Position numbers and translations under genes: made by a program | Origin: an uncultured Flavobacteriales bacterium | GTDB lineage: Bacteria > Bacteroidota > Bacteroidia > Flavobacteriales_D > Crocinitomicaceae | NCBI GenBank assembly: GCA_903939755.1 | Contig: CAJAII010000008.1 | Location: 124,001 to 188,000 of the forward strand | Reading direction: 5' to 3' | DNA length: 64,000 nucleotides | Notes under the pieces: generated by a model | Database searches by the model: none | Told to the model about the DNA's origin: nothing | Seen by the model: only the letters and a program-made list of their open reading frames with translations | Shown here: positions 1 through 8,177 of the stretch, one piece after another | How the letters are laid out: every line of letters starts with the position of its first letter | Position numbering within the stretch: position 1 is the stretch's first letter

Positions 1-549
1 CTCCAGTCCATCATAAATAAACCAGCAAAGGAACATGGCTAAAATGAATGAAACAATTTGGCTGCTTGTCAGGGATGAAGCAAAAATACCAATTGATACA
101 AATACAGCCCCTAATAAAATCAATCCTAAATAAGAGGTTAAGGTCGCTCCTAAATCAATGATGCCTACTGGATCGCCAAGATAATACATCGAGAAGTAGT
201 AAATAACGGTAGGGATAATGGCAATCAACATGAGGGTAATTCCAGCAAAATACTTTGCTAAGATAATTCCCAAATCTGAAATGGGCTTGGTGAATAATAA
301 CTCAATGGTCCCTGTTCTCCTTTCTTCAGCAATTGAGCGCATTGTGATTGCTGGTATTAAGACTAGCAGAATTAATGGAGATAAATTAAAAAATGGAATA
401 AGATCCGCTTCCGCTCCTTCTAACAAGTTGGTATTATAGGATAATATCCAGTGAAATAAGCCAGAAGCGATCAAATAAATCAATATGAACACATATCCGA
501 TTATTGAACTTAAAAAACTTCTAACTTCTTTTAAATAGAGTGATAACAT
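1..549 (-). CDS. gldF: Gliding-motility ABC transporter permease GldF (3' end outside window)
   Basis: This is the first 183 codons of a membrane permease; the reading frame is open to the window edge, so the C-terminus is missing. It starts at an ATG and reads MLSLYLKEVRSFLSSIIGYV, followed by several hydrophobic segments. The stretch RSIAEERRTGTIELLFTKPI is characteristic of ABC-2 type permeases of the GldF/NosY kind. In Flavobacterium, GldF works with the periplasmic protein GldG and the ATPase GldA in gliding; gldG normally follows gldF and would lie just left of the window. A good -33/-7 promoter sits directly upstream (567-599). The assignment to GldF rather than another ABC-2 permease rests on family resemblance and on the T9SS/gliding context of the window. 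Confidence 0.82.
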   Translation of the reverse strand, partial: MLSLYLKEVRSFLSSIIGYVFILIYLIASGLFHWILSYNTNLLEGAEADLIPFFNLSPLILLVLIPAITMRSIAEERRTGTIELLFTKPISDLGIILAKYFAGITLMLIAIIPTVIYYFSMYYLGDPVGIIDLGATLTSYLGLILLGAVFVSIGIFASSLTSSQIVSFILAMFLCWFIYDGLE

Positions 550-566
550 AAAAATATTTAGCTTCT

Positions 567-599
567 CAAAAGTAGAATTTTCATTCTAATTATAGACAA
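567..599 (-). promoter_or_regulatory. Bacteroidota promoter upstream of gldF
   Basis: Read on the minus strand, TTG (597-599) and TACTTTTG (567-574) are separated by 22 bases. This matches the Bacteroidota -33 TTG / -7 TAnnTTTG consensus. The predicted transcript would start about 15 bases before the gldF ATG. Confidence 0.55.
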
Positions 600-641
600 T
601 TATTTTGCGTAAAAGTGTTTTGAAATGGGTATAAATAAAAA

Positions 642-659
642 AAGTCCCAAAAGGGACTT
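642..659 (-). terminator. Rho-independent terminator of the cold-shock gene
   Basis: A 7-bp stem (AAGTCCC / GGGACTT) with an AAAA loop lies 26 bases past the cold-shock stop codon. On the minus strand it is followed by a run of seven T. It separates the cold-shock gene from gldF. Confidence 0.75.
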
Positions 660-684
660 AATTTTTTAAAGGTGATGAATATGA

Positions 685-876
685 TTATGCTTTTTTCACA
701 TTAATTGCATTCAAACCTCTTCGACCTTCTTCAAGTTCGAATTCAACTTGGTCATTTTCTTTAACCTTGTCAATTAATCCTGTTACATGAACAAAATACT
801 CTTTGCTCGTGTCATCGTCTACGATGAAACCAAAACCTTTAGTCTCATTGAAGAATTTTACTGTTCCTTTACTCAT
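685..876 (-). CDS. Cold-shock domain protein (CspA family)
   Basis: A 63-residue single OB-fold protein that should bind single-stranded RNA/DNA and act as an RNA chaperone. It starts MSKGTVKFFNETKGFGFI; the RNP-1 motif KGFGFI is at about residues 13-18 and an RNP-2-like YFVHV at about 27-31. The length is normal for bacterial Csp proteins. It is monocistronic: a promoter with both boxes lies just upstream (902-933) and a clear hairpin terminator follows. The predicted 5' leader is only about 20 bases, so the long thermosensing leader of E. coli cspA is not present. Whether it is cold-induced cannot be told from sequence. Confidence 0.93.
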   Translation of the reverse strand: MSKGTVKFFNETKGFGFIVDDDTSKEYFVHVTGLIDKVKENDQVEFELEEGRRGLNAINVKKA

Positions 877-901
877 TCTAATTCTAAATTAATTATTTAT
901 G

Positions 902-933
902 TAAAATTACTATAATTATTTTAAAATATCAAA
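902..933 (-). promoter_or_regulatory. Promoter of the cold-shock gene
   Basis: On the minus strand TTTG (930-933) is followed after 20 bases by TAATTTTA (902-909), a 7-of-8 match in form to the Bacteroidota -7 box. It lies 26 bases upstream of the ATG. Confidence 0.55.
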
Positions 934-945
934 CAATAAGACTTT

Positions 946-1257
946 TTATTTCTCTTGTGATTCAAACCCATCAAAATAAATGGCTGTGCTCCAAGCTTCT
1001 GCAGGTATTTCAAAAAGTGGTTTTATGGACTTCCAGAGCGTTTTAAACAGGTCTGATTGTCGGTAGTTTTGCAATGCATCCTCGCTTTCCCATTGGCTAT
1101 ACGTAAAAAATAAGCATGGGTCTTTAATGTCTTGCAATAGCTGCATTCCTAAGCATCCTTCAAAATTTGAAACATTTAATTTGGTCTCATTAAATAGCTG
1201 AAGAAATACGTCTTTTTTTTCGGCTTGGAAGTGTAATTTAACGATTCGTGTGATCAA
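946..1257 (-). CDS. Antibiotic-biosynthesis-monooxygenase (ABM) domain protein
   Basis: A 103-residue protein of the dimeric alpha/beta-barrel ABM superfamily. The pattern VKLHFQ...FLQLFNETKLNVSNFEGCLGMQLL...YSQWESEDALQNYRQSDLF is typical: a first strand, a helix, then the W-x-s-x-x-a-x-x-x-y-r segment. These proteins include small oxygenases and heme-degrading enzymes, but many have no known substrate, and no heme ligand can be picked out. The start is a TTG whose last two bases overlap the TGA stop of the SAM hydrolase gene (TTGA), which implies translational coupling and one operon. The next in-frame Met lies 36 codons later and would delete half the fold. Confidence 0.8.
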   Translation of the reverse strand: MITRIVKLHFQAEKKDVFLQLFNETKLNVSNFEGCLGMQLLQDIKDPCLFFTYSQWESEDALQNYRQSDLFKTLWKSIKPLFEIPAEAWSTAIYFDGFESQEK

Positions 1258-2135
1258 AACTGCAAGGTGTTGATGGATTTATGTGATCCTGCGGGCTCAA
1301 AAATAACTCGAATTATATCCCCTTTCCGAACTCCAAATAGTTTATCTGCTCCACCATAAGTACGATTAGCACCTTGGTTAATTGCGATTTCTAGAAGTCC
1401 TGCATTGTTGAAAATAGCTACTTTATCTCCCAAAATAACACTGTTATAGGTAGGAGATATTTTATCTAAATGGTACGTTTTGTTATGGTAATAGATTGTA
1501 AATGGGACATTCTCACCAAAACGATCAAAATCCTGTTTTGTAATATTGGAAATTAAGTTCCCGTAGGAATCGATATGGATAACATGTCCTTGTATGGAAA
1601 TTGCTTCAAGGATAGGGTTCAATAATAATGACATTTTATAGTCTTCAGCCATTTCGCAAAAAGAGGCTGGTTTTTCTCCCTGAATAATTTTTACCGCAAG
1701 TGGAATCAAACAATTTTTTGTAGGGAATTTGAGCATTTCGGGATGGGAATCAATTTCTTTATAGCGATAAAAAGCAGTCGCTTTGTTTTCACCCAAAAAG
1801 GCGCCAAAAAAACCGTTGTCCGTAGCTATAAAATATTGTTCTTCGTAGAACAAAATGGAAGGGTAGCTCGGAATAAAATCATTAGCTGAGAATTCTTTAT
1901 TGGTATTTAATAAATTAGGTTCACTGTCGACACCAATAATATGAATGGTCCCCTTTGGAAAATCTTTATAGCAACTGCGCAATTGAAAAGCAGCTTCTGA
2001 ACTATCGAAAGGACGGATTTCATGGGAAATATCAATCAATACAACAGCAGGAAGTTGGCTATATAAAGTTGCTTTCAAGGAAGCAACATAATAATCTTTT
2101 AATCCGGCATCAGTGGTAAGGGTGATGATTTGCAT
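1254..2135 (-). CDS. SAM hydroxide adenosyltransferase-like protein (DUF62 family)
   Basis: A 293-residue two-domain protein of the family that hydrolyses S-adenosylmethionine to adenosine and methionine. The N-terminus MQIITLTTDAGLKDYYVASL matches the family start (TDfG..D.YV), and TDNGFFGA near residue 105 matches the conserved DNG. The C-terminal beta-barrel covers about residues 180-293 and includes the IDSYGNLISNI motif, typical of the second domain. In archaeal enzymes an Asp-Arg-His triad activates water. Here the region usually reading DPGVGT.R is VDSEPNLLN, so the Arg is not evident, and catalytic activity is less certain than membership. It starts at ATG, is divergent from phoH, and a -7 box (TACTTTTG, 2177-2184) precedes it. 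Confidence 0.85.
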   Translation of the reverse strand: MQIITLTTDAGLKDYYVASLKATLYSQLPAVVLIDISHEIRPFDSSEAAFQLRSCYKDFPKGTIHIIGVDSEPNLLNTNKEFSANDFIPSYPSILFYEEQYFIATDNGFFGAFLGENKATAFYRYKEIDSHPEMLKFPTKNCLIPLAVKIIQGEKPASFCEMAEDYKMSLLLNPILEAISIQGHVIHIDSYGNLISNITKQDFDRFGENVPFTIYYHNKTYHLDKISPTYNSVILGDKVAIFNNAGLLEIAINQGANRTYGGADKLFGVRKGDIIRVIFEPAGSHKSINTLQF

Positions 2136-2225
2136 GATGATTTTTGGTGAAGTATTGCTTTAATTTCTAATTTTACCAAAAGTAAGGTATTTCTTACTGA
2201 TAGTTATAACCATAATGCAATTTAA

Positions 2226-3191
2226 TTGAAGTCAGAAAGTAGAGAAATTGTTATTGAGCAAATAAATCCCGCCGATTTATTTGGAGTTAACAATGATTAT
2301 TTAAAGCATATAAAAAGCTTATTCCCTAAATTATCTATTTTATCTAGAGGCAATATCCTCACCATAAAAGGGGATGATGATACGATGGATGAATTTGAAC
2401 GAAAATTCGAATTGATTATGGCGCATTATCACAAATATAATTCCCTTTCCAAAAACAACATCGATAACTTAATGCTTGAAAATGGAGCGATTTTACTCTC
2501 CAGTGATCAAGAGGATGATATTATCGTTCATGGAAATGGGGGGAATAAAATTAGAGCGAGGACGGTTAACCAGAAAAAGTTGGTTGAAGCCATCAATAAA
2601 CACGATATGGTTTTTGCTGTTGGTCCAGCTGGTACAGGTAAGACATACACGGCTGTTGCCTTGGCAGTGCGCGCCCTTAAAGCCAAGGAAGTAAAACGCA
2701 TCGTTTTGACAAGACCGGCAGTTGAAGCAGGTGAAAATTTGGGATTTCTTCCGGGGGATTTGAAGGAAAAACTAGATCCCTATTTAATGCCTTTATACGA
2801 TGCATTACGCGATATGATTCCCGCTGAAAAATTAGCGAACATGCTTGAAACAGGCATCATTGAAATAGCACCTTTAGCGTTCATGCGTGGAAGAACCCTC
2901 GACAAAGCTTTTGTGATTCTCGATGAAGCTCAGAATACAACCAGTCTGCAAATGAAAATGTTCTTAACTCGGATGGGAATGACTGCCAAATTTGTGATTA
3001 CAGGAGATATGTCTCAAGTAGACTTGCCCCATCGGCAAAAATCAGGGCTTAATTATGCTTTGGACATTTTGGAAGACATTGAAGAAATAAGTATTATTAG
3101 GTTGGGAAAAAGTGACATAATACGACATAAATTAGTTAGTAAAATAATTGAAGCTTACGAAAAATCGGAGGCAAATTCCACTTTAGAATAA
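2226..3191 (+). CDS. phoH: PhoH family ATPase
   Basis: A 321-residue cytoplasmic P-loop NTPase related to superfamily 1 helicases, probably involved in RNA metabolism. An N-terminal domain of about 110 residues precedes the PhoH core. Walker A is GPAGTGKT at about residues 133-140 and the Walker B-like ILDEAQNT at about 231-238, followed by the FVITGDMSQVDLP motif III-type segment. The start is a TTG. An ATG 11 bases upstream is out of frame and stops after four codons, so no better start exists without losing the conserved N-terminus. purC follows after 12 bases, suggesting an operon. It is divergent from the SAM hydrolase gene. Confidence 0.92.
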   Translation: MKSESREIVIEQINPADLFGVNNDYLKHIKSLFPKLSILSRGNILTIKGDDDTMDEFERKFELIMAHYHKYNSLSKNNIDNLMLENGAILLSSDQEDDIIVHGNGGNKIRARTVNQKKLVEAINKHDMVFAVGPAGTGKTYTAVALAVRALKAKEVKRIVLTRPAVEAGENLGFLPGDLKEKLDPYLMPLYDALRDMIPAEKLANMLETGIIEIAPLAFMRGRTLDKAFVILDEAQNTTSLQMKMFLTRMGMTAKFVITGDMSQVDLPHRQKSGLNYALDILEDIEEISIIRLGKSDIIRHKLVSKIIEAYEKSEANSTLE

Positions 3192-3203
3192 ATAAAAAAA
3201 AGA

Positions 3204-4151
3204 ATGACAAATTCCACTACTACTTATCATTTTGACGGACAAATTGGTGTATATCATGGTAAAGTTCGAGATGTTTATACATTAACAGAAAAGCGCTTGG
3301 TGATGGTAGCTTCTGATCGAATTTCTGCATTTGATCATATCTTGCCTAAAGGTATTCCTTTTAAAGGGCAAGTTCTTAATCAGGTAGCTACGTATTTTTT
3401 AGATGCAACGAAGGATATTGTTCCCAATTGGTTGATCGCTACGCCCGACCCATCTGTTTCAATCGGACATTCCTGCGAACCCATTCGAGTTGAAATGGTT
3501 ATCAGAGGATATTTGGCCGGCCATGCTGCTAGGGAATATAAAGCAGGTAAAAGAGAATTGTGTGGGGTGAATTTACCAGAAGGATTGATTGAAAATGATC
3601 GTTTACCTTCTCCAATCATTACCCCAGCCGTAAAAGCGGAGGAAGGGCACGATGAAGACATTTCTCGTGAAGATATTTTGCTGCATGGCCATGTTAGTCA
3701 AGAAGTATATGAAAAAATGGAATTGTATACACGGAAACTTTTTCAGAGAGGAACTGAAATGGCGTTTAAACAAGGACTAATATTGGTCGATACAAAATAT
3801 GAGTTTGGCTTGCTTGACGGAGAGGTAATTTTAATTGATGAAATTCACACGCCAGATTCATCGCGTTATTTTTATGCGGAGGGCTACGAAGAGCGCCAGG
3901 CTTTGGGGCAAGAACAAAAGCAATTGTCAAAAGAATTTGTCCGACAATGGTTGATTGAAAATGGCTTCCAAGGATTGGACGGTCAAGAAATCCCGACTAT
4001 GCCAGATGAATTTGTTAAGGTTATTTCTGAGCGCTACATTGAGTTGTATGAAAAAATAACCGGCCATGACTTTGTTAAATCGGACACGGAAAATATTCAA
4101 GAGCGCATTTTCAATAATGTACAAAGGTATCTTCAGCAAGAAATCGGATAG
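3204..4151 (+). CDS. purC: Phosphoribosylaminoimidazole-succinocarboxamide synthase (SAICAR synthetase)
   Basis: It catalyses the ATP-dependent joining of aspartate to CAIR in purine synthesis. The 315-residue length is that of the longer bacterial/yeast-like form rather than the roughly 240-residue E. coli form. Recognisable segments are GKVRDVYTL near the N-terminus, [20 protein letters not shown], the signature [11 protein letters not shown] near residue 100, and DTKYEFGL near residue 200. No domain is missing. It lies 12 bases after phoH and its stop codon directly abuts the stop of the convergent phosphatase gene, with no intergenic base. Confidence 0.95.
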   Translation: MTNSTTTYHFDGQIGVYHGKVRDVYTLTEKRLVMVASDRISAFDHILPKGIPFKGQVLNQVATYFLDATKDIVPNWLIATPDPSVSIGHSCEPIRVEMVIRGYLAGHAAREYKAGKRELCGVNLPEGLIENDRLPSPIITPAVKAEEGHDEDISREDILLHGHVSQEVYEKMELYTRKLFQRGTEMAFKQGLILVDTKYEFGLLDGEVILIDEIHTPDSSRYFYAEGYEERQALGQEQKQLSKEFVRQWLIENGFQGLDGQEIPTMPDEFVKVISERYIELYEKITGHDFVKSDTENIQERIFNNVQRYLQQEIG

Positions 4152-5801
4152 TTATTTATTATCTAACACTTCAATTATCGGTTCACCAGTCATCGCCCCA
4201 GAACGTTGTAAAAAAAGCAAGTGTGTTAAGGTGGCTGAAATATCAACAATTTCTAATGGTCGAAAGATATCTTTTGGGTGCAATCCTCCTCCATACCACA
4301 TGAGCGGAACATGCGTGTCATAATTAAAAGCGGACCCGTGTGAGGTTCCCATACGTTCTGATTCATCATGGATGGGTAAATAACCAGGCTGTAGAATAAA
4401 AAGGACATCACCGCTTCTCTTCGCATCAAAACCTAAGCGAACCATTTCTCGCCATTTATCATTGTTACCTTCATTATTTAAAAATTCTTGGGCGGTGTAT
4501 ACCGCTTTAACTTCTGGCCAATCTCTTATTTCTTTCACAATAAATTGACAAATCGTATTGAAATCTAATTTCAACGAATCAATTTCTTGCCGATTAAGGT
4601 AAATGTTTTGATTGATCTCTTTTATTGTTAACGCCTTCCCGAATTGGGTGTTTAAAGAATTCTTTAACACTTCTTTCTTTGTCGCCATATTCAAATAACC
4701 CCCGGGCAGTTTCATATCGACAAGCATTTGTGGTATGGGGACCACCGCATGGTCGGCTGTTAGAAAAACGGTAAAGTTGTCTTTGCCAAATCGATTGTTT
4801 AATTCGTCCATTAGCTTCGCTATTTCACGATCTAGACGTGCATACATGTCCTCCATTTCTAGTGAATAAGGGCCAAATACATGCCCTGCGATATCGGGAG
4901 TTGAGTAGCTAACGCAAAGCATATCCGTCTGTGAATCAATACCAAGTTTCTCATTTTCTATCGCTGTTATGGCTAAGTCAGTGAGTAAAGTATTGGCAAA
5001 AGGTGAAATGGTAAAATTGGAAAAATCAGTTGAAGGCAAAGCGGTGAGGTTATATGGAAATGTTGGGCTGGTCTTTCCGTTAATGAGTCCTTCGTATTTA
5101 CTCGCATCATTTTTTCCTGCCATATACTTTTCAATTGGATACAGTAGGTCCCAGTCTTTGAGATAGGTATTGGCATTTTTTGTCTTATTAAACTCAAGCA
5201 ACCAATCCGGCAATTGATTTTTGTAATAGCTGCTTGTTGTGAATGTGCCATTCACATTATCAAACCAATAGCTTCCATCGCTTAAATGACCTCCTGGGAG
5301 TATAGCACTACGATTTTTTATGGATATTGAAATCACCTTGGCGTTCGGATAACTAAGTTTGAGTTGGTCCGTGATGGTATAGGTCAGTAGATTTTTGGGA
5401 GATGCTTTACATGCCGAGGAGGTGGTTCCTATGCCAATAACGCTGAGGTCTTCCACACAGTTAACAGTGGTTTCTGTTTGTCGATCAAACCACGCGTTGC
5501 CAATAATGCCATGATTGTTTGGGCTTGTTCCAGTATAAATGGATGCGTGCCCTGGCCCTGTAAAAGTGGGGACGTAATTGTAATTTACGTTGCGACAATT
5601 AACCCCTTTTTTCAAGAAAGTGTTAAATCCATTTTTTTTAAAGTGCTGCTGGTATCGATAGAGGTAATCATAGCACATTTGATCAATTACAATTCCAACG
5701 ATTAGTTTGCTTTTCTTTTGTGCTGTTGCATACCCTGTGAAAGAGAAGAGAATAACAACTAATAAAAAGAATGAAAAATTATCCTTTACCTGGTTTCGCA
5801 T
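4152..5801 (-). CDS. pafA: PafA-like alkaline phosphatase (alkaline phosphatase superfamily, exported)
   Basis: A 549-residue exported metallophosphatase. An N-terminal hydrophobic segment ending TGYATAQ is a signal peptide. Active-site elements are visible: metal ligand Asp in VIDQM (D40), candidate nucleophile Thr81 in TFTGPGHAS, Asn in GIIGNAW, the Lys and Arg of IKNRSAILPGGH, Asp-His in TADHAV, and the final His of GTSHGSA. The Asn and Lys/Arg set matches the phosphomonoester-binding residues described for Elizabethkingia PafA, so a monoesterase is favoured over a nucleotide pyrophosphatase. The ATG lies 23 bases inside the preceding vWD gene, and no later Met is suitable. It is the last gene of an apparent regulator-vWD-phosphatase operon. 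Confidence 0.88.
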   Translation of the reverse strand: MRNQVKDNFSFFLLVVILFSFTGYATAQKKSKLIVGIVIDQMCYDYLYRYQQHFKKNGFNTFLKKGVNCRNVNYNYVPTFTGPGHASIYTGTSPNNHGIIGNAWFDRQTETTVNCVEDLSVIGIGTTSSACKASPKNLLTYTITDQLKLSYPNAKVISISIKNRSAILPGGHLSDGSYWFDNVNGTFTTSSYYKNQLPDWLLEFNKTKNANTYLKDWDLLYPIEKYMAGKNDASKYEGLINGKTSPTFPYNLTALPSTDFSNFTISPFANTLLTDLAITAIENEKLGIDSQTDMLCVSYSTPDIAGHVFGPYSLEMEDMYARLDREIAKLMDELNNRFGKDNFTVFLTADHAVVPIPQMLVDMKLPGGYLNMATKKEVLKNSLNTQFGKALTIKEINQNIYLNRQEIDSLKLDFNTICQFIVKEIRDWPEVKAVYTAQEFLNNEGNNDKWREMVRLGFDAKRSGDVLFILQPGYLPIHDESERMGTSHGSAFNYDTHVPLMWYGGGLHPKDIFRPLEIVDISATLTHLLFLQRSGAMTGEPIIEVLDNK

Positions 5802-7317
5802 TCTTATTTGGTATTACAGGTGACGTGTTGATTGGCTTGTTGGTATTGGTAGGGTCTGGTTTGTTAATGATGTTTGGTACCTTGATCTCAATCGGAGGTC
5901 TGGGATTTATGATCGTGTTATTATTATCATTTGTTTTGATCTCCGTTTTTATAGGTTTTTCATTTGTTGGATTTTCAATAGGTTTTATTGGAAGGGCTTC
6001 TCCACTTGGATTTTTGGCATCTAAAATTTGATGCGTATTGGTATTCAATAAGGGTCTCTCTAATTTATTGAGAACCACACCTTGTGTTGCAGGTGATGGT
6101 GAAGGCACCGGATTTGGACCAATGTTTAAATAGCCTTGGTCGAAGATGCATCCCCCCATTTCATCAGGACTTATACCCATGGCTTCGCATCTTTGTCTAG
6201 CATTTGATTGCTGATTAGCATTCAGGTCTGCTACTGTTAAATGTACTTTTGGAAATCGTCTATCAGTAAAATAAGCTGTATTAGTCCCACTTGAATAATC
6301 AAATAATGTTGTCATATCTGTTACTCTCCAATCATCCGCAAAATTTTGAGATAGGTAACTTAAATATTCTTTTTCAGCGATTATAGACGCTTGCTGCATT
6401 ACCGGATTTCCAAATGTTGAGAATGCTTGGTAAACTGGTGGTGTTTGATTGTTGTTTCTGCCATTAAAATCATCATTCATGTTTTTATTAGCATTCCCAA
6501 GTAAGCCACTATATTGTTGATTGCCGCATTCAAATATAGTAACCGTAACATTAATGAAATTTGTTCCAACACTGGTTCTATTATTAAGAATCACACTTTC
6601 ACCGGAAGGCCATGATACGATGTAATTACTTCCATTTAAGTAAATCGTTCCTCCATGAGGCAAAAAATAGGTTCTTCCATGCAATTGTATGGGGGCACCA
6701 TTTAAAAATAATGGCGTAATATTCCTTGAGGGAGCGTCTTCCGCATAAAACCCGATTCTATCACCATAAACATTCATCGCTATTGCCGAGTTCAATGAAA
6801 AATTATCACTTTGTGCTTTTTGTCTCGCTTGAATCTCAAAGTTTCTATCTGAAGACTTTGACAATTCGAATTCACCTACGGTTTGAAATGAATAGGTAGC
6901 ATTGTCAAAGGATTTTAAATGAGGGTCACCAAAGCTGCGTCCTTGAATTGTTTTGCAGAATGTATTATTAATTAGTGCCAAGAGTAAATTGGCAAATGAG
7001 TTATTTGTTTGTTGTGCACCCGAGTTGTTGGTCTCAATATAATTTTTCAAGTCTTCCCTTTTTTCTTTAGGTAACAAACTCAACATTTCATAGGGAGTTA
7101 ATTCTTCAGCAAAAGTTCTGTCTGGAATGACTTGGCTAGATGACATCGCCATAACGCTTTGGGATAACCAAAGACCTCGAATAGGATCCCAATCTGAAAG
7201 CTCGAATAAAATATTTTTTGTAACACTTGACGTATCATTTGAATCCATAACAGGCGCTTGTTGGGAATACGCATCCTGAAGCAAGACTAGCGAAAAAAAT
7301 AAAAGTATATTTTTCAT
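5779..7317 (-). CDS. Secreted von Willebrand factor type D domain protein
   Basis: A 512-residue exported protein. Residues 1-18 form a signal peptide (MKNILLFFSLVLLQDAYSQ). A vWD domain runs from about residue 120 to 290: GDPHLKSFDNATYSFQTVGE at its start and GLLGNANKNMNDDFNGR near its end match the animal vWD pattern GDPH..TFDG..Y.F and CGLCGN.N....DDF. A C8-like patch with Cys pairs (RCEAMGISPDEMGGCIF) follows at about 395-415. The last 80 residues are rich in Pro, Asn, Lys and Ile, look disordered, and end GKG. No T9SS sorting tail or membrane anchor is visible. It lies 10 bases after the response regulator gene and overlaps the phosphatase gene by 23 bases. Function unknown; adhesion or matrix binding is possible. 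Confidence 0.8.
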   Translation of the reverse strand: MKNILLFFSLVLLQDAYSQQAPVMDSNDTSSVTKNILFELSDWDPIRGLWLSQSVMAMSSSQVIPDRTFAEELTPYEMLSLLPKEKREDLKNYIETNNSGAQQTNNSFANLLLALINNTFCKTIQGRSFGDPHLKSFDNATYSFQTVGEFELSKSSDRNFEIQARQKAQSDNFSLNSAIAMNVYGDRIGFYAEDAPSRNITPLFLNGAPIQLHGRTYFLPHGGTIYLNGSNYIVSWPSGESVILNNRTSVGTNFINVTVTIFECGNQQYSGLLGNANKNMNDDFNGRNNNQTPPVYQAFSTFGNPVMQQASIIAEKEYLSYLSQNFADDWRVTDMTTLFDYSSGTNTAYFTDRRFPKVHLTVADLNANQQSNARQRCEAMGISPDEMGGCIFDQGYLNIGPNPVPSPSPATQGVVLNKLERPLLNTNTHQILDAKNPSGEALPIKPIENPTNEKPIKTEIKTNDNNNTIINPRPPIEIKVPNIINKPDPTNTNKPINTSPVIPNKNAKPGKG

Positions 7318-7327
7318 ATTTTTGACA

Positions 7328-7990
7328 TTACAAGTTAAATTTATAGCCCACCCCTTTAATGGTACTTATGTATTCATCGCCAATTTTTTCGCGTAATTTT
7401 CTAATGTGAACATCTATAGTTCGATCTCCAACAATTACTTCGGACCCCCACACAGTATCTAAAATAACTCCTCGTTTAAACACAGCATTAGGACGTGAAG
7501 CTAAAAAAGAAAGTAACTCAAACTCTTTTCTTGGAAGTTTAATCTCTTTTCCATTTTTCACAACAAGGTATCGTTCGCGATCAATTACAAAAGCTTTAGA
7601 ATCAACTTTAACTTCATTTAATTTGTTTCTACGTAAAAGGGCATTGATGCGACTTATTAAAACTTTTGGTTTGATTGGTTTGGGAACATAATCGTCTCCT
7701 CCAGATTCTAAGCCTGCAATTTGACTATAATCTTCATTGCGCGCGGTTAAAAAACAAATGATGATATTTTGTTTTGTTGGGTCAGCTTTTACATGGTCAC
7801 AAAACTCTATTCCGTCCATTTGGGGCATCATTACATCTAAGATAATTAAATCCGGAATGTCCGATTCAATCTTTTTTAATGCGACTAAGCCGTTTTCAGC
7901 ACAAGATACCTCATGACCTTCTTTTCTAAGATTGTACATTAGTAATTCTCGGATGTCCTCGTCGTCGTCTACAATTAGTATTTTTGCCAT
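7328..7990 (-). CDS. OmpR/PhoB-family response regulator
   Basis: A 220-residue DNA-binding regulator. The receiver domain (about 1-120) has the acidic cluster VDDDED, the phospho-acceptor Asp52 in IILDVMMPQMDG, and the Lys of YVPKPIKP. The winged-helix domain (about 130-220) includes LPRKEFELLSFLASRPNAVF and ends GDEYISTIKGVGYKFNL. No histidine kinase gene adjoins it. It is the first gene of an operon with the vWD protein and the PafA-like phosphatase, so control of phosphate scavenging is a reasonable but unproven idea. A -7 box TAATTTTG (7998-8005) ends seven bases before the ATG, implying a very short or absent leader. Confidence 0.92.
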   Translation of the reverse strand: MAKILIVDDDEDIRELLMYNLRKEGHEVSCAENGLVALKKIESDIPDLIILDVMMPQMDGIEFCDHVKADPTKQNIIICFLTARNEDYSQIAGLESGGDDYVPKPIKPKVLISRINALLRRNKLNEVKVDSKAFVIDRERYLVVKNGKEIKLPRKEFELLSFLASRPNAVFKRGVILDTVWGSEVIVGDRTIDVHIRKLREKIGDEYISTIKGVGYKFNL

Positions 7991-8070
7991 GATAATTCAA
8001 AATTACTAAGTTTCTTTCATTATTAAATATTTATGTTGTTTTTATTCTTAAAGTACACTTTTTTAAGTAG

Positions 8071-8099
8071 TTGAGTTCACTGAAAATAGCTTACTTTTA
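8071..8099 (+). promoter_or_regulatory. Candidate promoter of the second response regulator gene
   Basis: TTG (8071-8073) and TACTTTTA (8092-8099) are 18 bases apart. The -7 box has A instead of the final G. The leader to the ATG at 8178 would be about 70 bases. Confidence 0.4.
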
Positions 8100-8177
8100 T
8101 CTTGGATTTGAACCACAAAATGGGAACTCGATGTAATTAAGTTTGATTAACAATAAAATAGAATTAACGCTTGTAAA

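Noticed and set aside
5771-6031. Open frame on the plus strand encoding a hydrophobic 86-residue peptide
   Set aside because: It is antisense to the Pro/Asn/Lys-rich tail of the vWD gene; the hydrophobic character comes from the complement of AT-rich Lys/Asn codons.
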